A stretch of 64,000 nt of DNA, from positions 1-64,000 of the forward strand of contig NZ_BAEG01000069.1 in assembly GCF_000238915.1 (NCBI RefSeq), written 5' to 3'. Below the pieces are notes generated by a model, which worked only from the letters and a program-made list of their open reading frames with translations, had not been told where the DNA came from and did no database searches. The position numbers were made by a program, and so were the translations under genes. This DNA is from Arthrobacter globiformis NBRC 12137 (GTDB lineage Bacteria > Actinomycetota > Actinomycetes > Actinomycetales > Micrococcaceae). Positions 58,648 to 64,000 of the stretch are shown here, in pieces. Position 1 is the first letter of the stretch. Every line of letters begins with the position of its first letter.

Positions 58648-58804
58648 GGCGAAGCTGGTGCCTTTTAAAGACCCTGCTGCCTCTTAAAGCAGGCACCGGA
58701 TCCGGAATGCATGGGGGACAATCCGGACCCGGCGATCCTGACTCGCAGCTGGAGACTGCGGTCTTTCATCAGGCATGGCCAGTGTGTTCCACGATCCTTG
58801 TAGA

Positions 58805-58871
58805 AAGGTGGGAGCACCTTGGGGGTGGCCGTGTTCCGCCGCCCCCAAGGCAGCGGAACACGGCGGTTTTT
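58805..58871 (+). terminator. Terminator with overlapping alternative helices
   Basis: The main hairpin GCCGTGTTCCGC / GCGGAACACGGC (58828-58839, 58853-58864) is followed by TTTTT (58867-58871). A competing helix CTTGGGGG (58819-58826) / CCCCCAAG (58842-58849) crosses it, and AAGGTG / CACCTT (58805-58820) forms another. It ends plus-strand transcripts, presumably from the cyclase gene 180 bp upstream, or a small RNA. Confidence 0.6.
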
Positions 58872-58879
58872 CAGCTTTG

Positions 58880-59662
58880 CTAGGCCGCGCGAACGAACGT
58901 GACGGGGCCGGTGGCAGTGAGCCAGGACAGCGGGTGGGCCATGGTGGCGTTGATGCCGTTCATGCCGCCGCTGATGACCTTGCCGGCGCCGGCGTAGATG
59001 GCCACGTGGCCGGACTGGACCACCATGTCGCCGGGCTGCGGGGTGGAGACCACCTTGCCGTGGCTCAGGAACTGCATCGGGGCGAGGTCACCCACGCGGA
59101 TGCCGGCGGCACCGAGGGCCTTCTCCACCATGGCAGTGCAGTCCTGTGTGATGCCGATCTGGGCGTAGGCCGAAGCCAGCATGGTTGCGTTGACGCCTGC
59201 CGCAGCCTGGACGGGGGCCTTCGGCGCGGGAGCCGCGGCCTTGACGGTGACCTTCGGTGCGGCGGCCGGCGCAGCTGCAGCCTTGGCGGGCGCGGCAACC
59301 GGGGCGGCGGCGGGTGCCGCGGCCTTCTTCGCTACCGGCTTTTCGATGACGGGTGCTGCCACCACGGGAGCCGGGGCCGACTTGACCGCGGTGCGTTCAA
59401 ACTCGATCTTGACGCTGGAAGCAGCGTTCAGGGGAGCCTGCACCTGGCTGGCGGCTTCGGGGGCGGCGGCCGGAGCCTGCGCCGGCTGGGCCGGGGCGGC
59501 GCCGCCGGCGTTGGCCGCAACGGTTCCCGTGAACGCCAGGCCGGAGGCCGCGAGGATCACGGCTGCCTGGCGGCCGAGACCGGAATTTGCGGAGGCAATG
59601 CGGGTGAACGGATTGGAGCGGGCGGCCGCAGCACGGCGGCCAGAAATAAAGCGGAACGACAT
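58880..59662 (-). CDS. secreted NlpC/P60 peptidoglycan hydrolase
   Basis: A 260-residue exported cysteine peptidase that cuts peptide stems of peptidoglycan. The signal sequence ends near residue 52 (AAVILAASGLAFTGTVAANA). A long Ala/Pro/Lys-rich linker (about 53-155) follows, then the NlpC/P60 domain: catalytic Cys175 in GITQDCTAMVEKAL, GDMVVQSGHVAIYAG with His219, and a possible third residue His243. The linker probably spans the cell wall. Expression is probably controlled by the c-di-AMP riboswitch upstream (59671-59880), as is typical for actinobacterial cell-wall hydrolases. Confidence 0.92.
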   Translation of the reverse strand: MSFRFISGRRAAAARSNPFTRIASANSGLGRQAAVILAASGLAFTGTVAANAGGAAPAQPAQAPAAAPEAASQVQAPLNAASSVKIEFERTAVKSAPAPVVAAPVIEKPVAKKAAAPAAAPVAAPAKAAAAPAAAPKVTVKAAAPAPKAPVQAAAGVNATMLASAYAQIGITQDCTAMVEKALGAAGIRVGDLAPMQFLSHGKVVSTPQPGDMVVQSGHVAIYAGAGKVISGGMNGINATMAHPLSWLTATGPVTFVRAA

Positions 59663-59670
59663 GAAGAAGC

Positions 59671-59880
59671 CTCTCCCGATGCCTGCGAGGTGAGCTGTCG
59701 GATTCGGATGGGAGGCACCCGGCCGCGGTCCTGAACGTGGTCAGGAACTGTGCGGCTTCACCCCAAGGCCCGCTTCAAGCAGGCCGAAAAGTGGTTTCCC
59801 CGTCTCTGCCGGACATGGGTCTTCGGTTGGTTCCTCGGGCTGCGGCAGAGTTAGGCAATCAGCGCGGGAGTGCCTCATCG
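59671..59880 (-). ncRNA. ydaO/yuaA-type (c-di-AMP) riboswitch
   Basis: On the minus strand, in order, I see CTAACTCTGCCGC, GAGGAACCAACCG, GGGGTGAAGCC, and near the 3' end CCGAATCCGACAGCTCACCT, CGCAGGC and a purine-rich GGGAGAGG, the conserved blocks of this class. It ends 8 nt before the start of the NlpC/P60 gene, its usual target in actinobacteria. c-di-AMP binding normally turns the gene off. Boundaries are approximate. Confidence 0.85.
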
Positions 59881-59935
59881 GTGAAAAAGGCACGTTTTTC
59901 ACGGTACGGGAGGCTTCGCCTAATGTCACATTAGG
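59881..59935 (-). promoter_or_regulatory. Promoter and palindromes upstream of the riboswitch
   Basis: On the minus strand -35 GTGACA (59924-59929), a 17-bp spacer, -10 TACCGT (59901-59906). The -35 lies in a perfect palindrome CCTAATGT-C-ACATTAGG (59919-59935), and the start region holds GTGAAAAA-N6-TTTTTCAC (59881-59902). Two dimeric regulators could act here in addition to the riboswitch. Confidence 0.55.
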
Positions 59936-60011
59936 GTAACGGGGGCGTGTCGCTTATTCCGCTGCGGCCCGCGTCAGGTAGGGGATCGAGGTCTGATTTG
60001 TGTGGTGAACC

Positions 60012-61514
60012 TCACTCTGCGGCGCGGAGCTTGCCGGCAAGCCGCTCCCGCATCTGGAGGCTGGCCGAGTTGAGGCCGATCAGTTCCACCTCGCGGCCGT
60101 GCCGGCGGTATTTCTCCGTGACGGCGTCCAGCACGGCGATGGTGGAGGCATCCCACAGATGCGAGGCGTGCAGGTCGATCACCACGCCCCCAATGCCCGG
60201 CTCGGCGTCGCGGGCGTAGTTGAACTGGGTGTAGAGGTCGTTGGAGGAGGCGAAGAACAGTTCGCCGTCCACGGTGTAGGTGGCCACCGTCCGGCCGTTG
60301 AGCTCCACTTCCGTCCGCTCCACGGTGGCGAAATGGGCCACCCGGCGGGCGAACATCGCCATCGCTGCCAGCACCCCTACCCCGACGCCGATCGCCAGGT
60401 TGTGCGTGACCACCACCGTGCCGACAGTGATCAGCATGACCGCGGTTTCTGATTTGGGCATCCGCCTAAGCGTTGCCGGTGCAACAGAGTGCCAGTCGAA
60501 CGTGATGGCCGAGACGAAGATCATCACCGCCACCAGCGCCGCCATAGGGATGAGGCCCACGATGTCACCCAGGGTCACCACCAGTACCAGCAGGAAGACG
60601 CCCGCGAGGAACGTGGACACCCGGCTCCGGGCGCCGGAGCCTTTGACGTTGATCATCGTCTGCCCGATCACGGCGCAGCCGCCCATGCCGCCCAGGAAGC
60701 CTGTGACGATGTTGGCTACGCCCTGTCCCCAGGATTCGCGGGTCTTGTTGGAGCGGGTATCGGTGATGTCGTCCACCAGTTTGGCTGTCATCAGGGATTC
60801 CAGGAGCCCCACGAGCGCCATGGACAGCGAGAACGGTGCGATGGTCTGGAAGGTTTCCCACGTCAGGGGCACATTCGGGATGAAGAGTGTGGGCAGGCTT
60901 TCCGGCAGCTGGCCCTTGTCCTGGACGGTGGGGACGTCGATCCCGGCCATCACGGCGAGGGCCGTCAGGAGGACGATGGCCACCAGCGGTGACGGCACCG
61001 CCGTCGTAATGCGGCGGAGGCCGACGACGATCAGCAGGCCGGCGGCCACCAGCGGGTAGACGGGCCACGGAACGCCGAGCAGTTCCGGCAGCTGGGCCAT
61101 GAACACGAGGATGGCCAGCGCGTTCACGAAGCCCACCATCACCGAGCGCGGAATGAAGCGCATGAGCCGGGTGACGCCCAGGACGGCGAGCAGGATCTGG
61201 AAGACCCCGGCAAGGATTACCGCGGCGATCAGGTGGTCCAGTCCGTGGCTGCGCATCAGCGGCGCGATCACCAGGGCGACGGCGCCTGTTGCGGCCGAGA
61301 TCATGGCGGGCCGGCCGCCCACGAAAGAGATGGTGACCGCCATGGTGAAGGAAGCGAACAGTCCGATCCGGGGGTCCACGCCGGCGATCACAGAGAACGC
61401 GATGGCTTCAGGAATGAGGGCGAGGGCCACCACCAGTCCGGCGAGGGCCTCGGTCTTGAGGCGCCGCGGGGAACGGAGCGTGGCCCGGACGGACTGGAGC
61501 TGTTCGGGCTTCAT
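60012..61514 (-). CDS. SulP-family anion transporter with STAS domain
   Basis: A 500-residue protein: a membrane domain of about 12-14 helices (EALAGLVVALALIPEAIAFS; GGRPAMISAATGAVALVIAP; GGMGGCAVIGQTMINVKGSG) and a C-terminal STAS domain (TYTVDGELFFASSNDLYTQF; VVIDLHASHLWDASTIAVLD). SulP proteins carry sulfate, bicarbonate or other anions. The STAS region (about 395-500) regulates activity. Here the substrate cannot be assigned. It is 6 bp downstream of the RelA/SpoT-domain gene on the same strand, so the two are probably cotranscribed, an odd pairing. Confidence 0.9.
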   Translation of the reverse strand: MKPEQLQSVRATLRSPRRLKTEALAGLVVALALIPEAIAFSVIAGVDPRIGLFASFTMAVTISFVGGRPAMISAATGAVALVIAPLMRSHGLDHLIAAVILAGVFQILLAVLGVTRLMRFIPRSVMVGFVNALAILVFMAQLPELLGVPWPVYPLVAAGLLIVVGLRRITTAVPSPLVAIVLLTALAVMAGIDVPTVQDKGQLPESLPTLFIPNVPLTWETFQTIAPFSLSMALVGLLESLMTAKLVDDITDTRSNKTRESWGQGVANIVTGFLGGMGGCAVIGQTMINVKGSGARSRVSTFLAGVFLLVLVVTLGDIVGLIPMAALVAVMIFVSAITFDWHSVAPATLRRMPKSETAVMLITVGTVVVTHNLAIGVGVGVLAAMAMFARRVAHFATVERTEVELNGRTVATYTVDGELFFASSNDLYTQFNYARDAEPGIGGVVIDLHASHLWDASTIAVLDAVTEKYRRHGREVELIGLNSASLQMRERLAGKLRAAE

Positions 61515-61520
61515 GAAACT

Positions 61521-62627
61521 CTATTTCTTGGTCTGGCGGTAGCGCTCGATCTGCTTCAGCCGCCGCAGGAGGCTGTCGCGCCGCGGGTGGGGAGCGGCGT
61601 CGGGCGCCTCAGCGGTGAGGTCGATGTGTTTGGTGCCGTACTGCCACAGCAGGAGGTCATCCAGCAGGCGGTCCGGTCCGGGGGAGTAGCGGTGGTCCAG
61701 GGCCCGGCGGACCTCGGTGATCCGGTTGGCGCTGAGCAGTCCGGCAAGCTGGACGGTCTGTTTGAGTCCGTGGGCCGCCAGGAGTTCGGCCGCCCATCCC
61801 CAGTCGTCATCTACTTTACGGTCCACGTGCGGGAGCAGGGTGCGCCAGACGTCGCGGATGCGGTTGGGGGTGAGCTGTGCCGCGCCCTCACCGTCCAGGT
61901 CCCAGTAGCTTCGGACCTCCTCGTAGCGTTCATGCAGGTCGGCGAAGGCGGTCTCCACGGTCTCCAGCATGGCGGCGGTGGCCGTGAACTGCCGGTCGAA
62001 GTGCGGCGTCCAGGCCCGCGGGTCCTCGGCCTTGAACCGGATGTCGTGCTCGATCTCGCTCCAGGCATGCGCGAAGACGGTTCGTATTTGGCATTCGAAG
62101 AAGTAGCTGCCGTTGGGCTGGACCTCCGGGTTGAACACCTGCTGGTAGTTCTTCACCACGTCGTTCTGGATGGTGCGCAGGATCAGGTGCCGGCTGGAGT
62201 AACCGTACGTTCCGGACTCGATCGAGCCGATGTCCTTTTCACGGTCCCCGCGGCAGTCGAACAGGTGCCTCTGGCGCTTGATCAGGTTGGCCACCAGGGC
62301 GTTCTCCGCCGGCAGCTTGGTAATTACACGGACGCCCACCATGTCGTTGAGGGTCCGGAACGGGTCCGGGAACTTCAGGAGCCGCGGGCCGCCGGGTTCC
62401 AGCGGCTCCTCGGTCCGGGCGATCTTCTCCCGGAAGGAATCCACGGACTTGGTCCGGCCGGTGACGAACAGCGGCGTGACCTCGGTGTCCTTGAGCATGG
62501 TCCGCAGTATCTGCAGGACTTCCCTGGTGACAAGTTTCAGGGCAGGCCGGACGCGCTCATAGAGTTCCACGCTTTCCTGCACGGAGTCGCGCTGAGTGAC
62601 GTCCAGGCGATCCCAGTTGCTTGCCAT
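61521..62627 (-). CDS. RelA/SpoT-domain (p)ppGpp synthetase, stand-alone
   Basis: A 368-residue protein with a synthetase domain and no HD hydrolase or TGS/ACT region. Motifs: VTGRTKSVDSFREKIA (57-70), RTLNDMVGVRVI with the Mg Asp95, GTYGYSSRHLIL (139-150), and ECQIRTVFAHAWSEIEHDIR (178-197). It would transfer pyrophosphate to GTP/GDP, or, in toxin-like relatives, to other acceptors. The C-terminal 130 residues are helical and not recognised; they make it longer than classical small alarmone synthetases. The gene shares an operon with a SulP transporter. Confidence 0.88.
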   Translation of the reverse strand: MASNWDRLDVTQRDSVQESVELYERVRPALKLVTREVLQILRTMLKDTEVTPLFVTGRTKSVDSFREKIARTEEPLEPGGPRLLKFPDPFRTLNDMVGVRVITKLPAENALVANLIKRQRHLFDCRGDREKDIGSIESGTYGYSSRHLILRTIQNDVVKNYQQVFNPEVQPNGSYFFECQIRTVFAHAWSEIEHDIRFKAEDPRAWTPHFDRQFTATAAMLETVETAFADLHERYEEVRSYWDLDGEGAAQLTPNRIRDVWRTLLPHVDRKVDDDWGWAAELLAAHGLKQTVQLAGLLSANRITEVRRALDHRYSPGPDRLLDDLLLWQYGTKHIDLTAEAPDAAPHPRRDSLLRRLKQIERYRQTKK

Positions 62628-62832
62628 GGTTCCAAACTATCAATACGGTGCGACAGCGGTGCCGGTGACACCCCCGCCACTGCAGCCCCTTCCGCCCCAT
62701 GGAAGCGGCCTCCCTGTAGGCTCGGCATATGGCTGTTGTGCGCCGTCGTGCCCTGCAATCCCGGATCCCGGGCGTGCGGGAGGCGGCAAGGAGGGGCCCG
62801 GCGCCCCGTTCGAAGGATCCTAGGAGGATGCA

Positions 62833-63654
62833 GTGAAGCGGCAGAAGTACCACTACGGTGACCACCCCAGCCAGTGGGGCGAGCTCTTCCTGCCGGAGGC
62901 ACCTGCCGCACGCAACGGCAAGCCGCCATCCCCGCGCGGCATCGTTGTGGTGATCCACGGCGGCTACTGGCGCTCGCAATACGGCGCGGAGCTGGGCGAG
63001 CCGCTGGCGAAGGACCTCGCAGCGCACGGCATCGTGGCCTGGAACCTGGAGTACCGGCGGGCGGGCAACGGCGGCGGCTGGCCGCGGACGTTCGAGGACG
63101 TCCTCGCCGGGATCGACAAACTCCGCGAGGTGGCCGGCGAACACGGCCTCGACCTGAACCGGGTGGTGGCGCTGGGGCACTCGGCCGGCGGGCACCTGGC
63201 CGTCTGGGCGGCAGGGCGGGACCGGCTTGCCGAACTCGGTGCGGCCGACGCCGACCGGCAGGTCGCCCGGAACCTCAACGGTGAGGCCGTCCACCTGACC
63301 GGAGTGGTCAGCCAGTCCGGGTTGCTGAACCTCGCGCAGGCCGAGTGGGCCGACCTCAGCAACGGCGCCGTCAGCAACCTCCTGGGCGGCTCCGCCGAAC
63401 GGTACCCCAAGCGCCACAAGTACGCCGACCCGATGAGTGCCGTGCCGCTGAGCATCCCGGTCTACGCCGTCCACGGGCTCGACGATGACACCGTGCCGGT
63501 GAGCCAGTCCGAGGCCTACGCCACTGCGGCCCGCGCGGCCGGCGCCCCGGTCCAGGTGGTCAAGGTCCCCGGCGACCACTTCTCGCTGATCGACCCGAAG
63601 GCACCGTCCTACCGGAAGTGCCGCGACCTGGTGCAGGAGCTGCTGCAGCTCTAG
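62833..63654 (+). CDS. alpha/beta hydrolase, kynurenine-formamidase-like
   Basis: A 273-residue serine hydrolase. The oxyanion-hole motif VVVIHGGYWRSQYG (HGGYW) is characteristic of kynurenine formamidases and related esterases. The nucleophile elbow is GHSAGGH, the acid is probably in VHGLDDDTVPVSQ, and the His in VPGDHFSLIDP. The start is GTG (AGGAGG about 8 bp upstream). Formamidase activity (N-formylkynurenine to kynurenine) is possible, but no other kynurenine gene is near, so esterase is the safe call. Confidence 0.88.
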   Translation: MKRQKYHYGDHPSQWGELFLPEAPAARNGKPPSPRGIVVVIHGGYWRSQYGAELGEPLAKDLAAHGIVAWNLEYRRAGNGGGWPRTFEDVLAGIDKLREVAGEHGLDLNRVVALGHSAGGHLAVWAAGRDRLAELGAADADRQVARNLNGEAVHLTGVVSQSGLLNLAQAEWADLSNGAVSNLLGGSAERYPKRHKYADPMSAVPLSIPVYAVHGLDDDTVPVSQSEAYATAARAAGAPVQVVKVPGDHFSLIDPKAPSYRKCRDLVQELLQL

Positions 63655-63780
63655 CGCGGGAACTCCTCCGACGTCCGTTCGTTGCATTGATATGGGCTGA
63701 GCCGGCATATGCGCGCCGACAGTAAGTATGCTTGTCATCAACCACGAATGCCGCAGACGCCACAACGGAGGGACATTGCC

Positions 63781-63978
63781 TTGTCAGGAACAGCGCGCCA
63801 GTCCCGCCAGCTTCGGCCGCCCCATGCCCTGCCGATGAGTAAGGCCGGGCCGGCGGGAAGAGCGCGAAAGTGGACGCCGGTTGCTACCGGCGCCGGCTTG
63901 GAGGAATCTAGTAGGTGGGGATTGAGGTACTTTTGTATATTACGGTCCCGGGTTTCACTAGGAGATACACATGGGTGA
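63781..63978 (+). CDS. possible small ORF (65 aa) with TTG start
   Basis: TTG at 63781 follows GGAGGGA by 7 bp. The translation (SGTARQSRQLRPPHALPMSK, then GRARKWTPVATGAG) is basic and overlaps the next gene's start by 8 bp. It may be a leader peptide or chance. Confidence 0.25.
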   Translation: MSGTARQSRQLRPPHALPMSKAGPAGRARKWTPVATGAGLEESSRWGLRYFCILRSRVSLGDTHG

Positions 63979-64000
63979 ACCCATCATGCGGTGGTCGGCG
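63971..64000 (+). CDS. start of a gene running past the window edge
   Basis: The ATG at 63971 has AGGAGA 6 bp upstream and encodes MGEPIMRWSA before the window ends. A TATATT (63936-63941) could be its -10 element. Nothing can be said of function. Confidence 0.5.
   Translation, partial: MGEPIMRWSA

Noticed and set aside
58805..58871. 6C-type small RNA
   Set aside because: The region has C-rich loops and two hairpins, but only one run of five Cs; the class needs runs of at least six C in both loops.
1..64000. Mobile elements, CRISPR arrays, tRNA or rRNA genes
   Set aside because: No transposase, integrase, direct-repeat array, tRNA-like cloverleaf or rRNA segment was recognised on either strand. 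A tRNA scan was not possible here, so a missed tRNA cannot be fully excluded.

Overview
The window is chromosomal DNA from a high-GC actinobacterium, most likely a member of the Micrococcaceae close to Arthrobacter or Pseudarthrobacter. This is an inference from G/C-ending codons, the actinobacterial transaldolase and RpiB types, a DUF4193 protein, a DUF5997 protein beside a LysR-like gene, and a c-di-AMP riboswitch in front of an NlpC/P60 cell-wall enzyme. No insertion sequence, prophage, CRISPR array, tRNA or rRNA was seen. The region looks like a metabolic accessory section of the chromosome.

Layout. (a) 1-8.1 kb: a truncated membrane protein, a LuxR-type regulator with an ATPase-like domain, and a divergent sugar-phosphate operon tkt-tal-rpe-rpiB-fba-rpiB with two RpiB paralogues. 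(b) 8.3-17.7 kb: a TetR regulator, then a minus-strand aromatic catabolic operon. It has an extradiol dioxygenase of the vicinal-oxygen-chelate (VOC) fold, 4-oxalomesaconate tautomerase (galD), hydratase (ligJ), aldolase (ligK), 2-pyrone-4,6-dicarboxylate hydrolase (ligI) and an MFS transporter. A divergent GntR/FadR regulator and an aromatic-acid MFS transporter follow, and three copies of an ATTGTTAACAAT-type palindrome tie the locus together. (c) 17.7-20.3 kb: an OhrR/MarR-like regulator, a ChaA-type antiporter, a DUF4193 protein and a small conserved-looking protein. (d) 20.3-27.0 kb: a minus-strand operon of a CaiB-type CoA transferase, an HMG-CoA-lyase-like enzyme, a 2-hydroxycarboxylate transporter, a gamma-carbonic-anhydrase-like protein, a TPP enzyme and an IclR regulator. 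It probably takes up and cleaves a hydroxylated dicarboxylate.

(e) 27.2-37.7 kb: a lytic transglycosylase, an ammonium transporter, and a divergent nitrogen operon glnT-glxB-glxC-glxD with an M20 amidase and an XRE-cupin regulator, facing an APC permease. (f) 37.7-48.7 kb: a DNA alkylation repair protein, two CNNM/CorC-type membrane proteins, two large secreted Ig/FN3-like proteins, the DUF5997/LysR-like pair and another APC permease. The two secreted-protein genes share a leader motif at the same distance from their starts. (g) 48.9-57.4 kb: a Tat-exported multicopper oxidase translated with a lipoprotein, a short LacI-type regulator, an ABC ATPase and permease with an LLM flavin monooxygenase but no binding protein, and a BASS-family transporter. 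(h) 57.5-64 kb: a diguanylate cyclase, an NlpC/P60 protein under a ydaO-type riboswitch, a SulP transporter, a RelA/SpoT-domain synthetase, a kynurenine-formamidase-like hydrolase and the start of a further gene.

The strongest candidate for something undescribed is the aromatic operon. Its downstream enzymes belong to the gallate/4-oxalomesaconate pathway, but its only ring-cleaving enzyme is a type I (VOC) extradiol dioxygenase rather than the usual LigAB, GalA or DesZ type II enzymes, and there is no ligC. The second candidate is the 2-hydroxycarboxylate operon, whose exact substrate cannot be read from the sequence.
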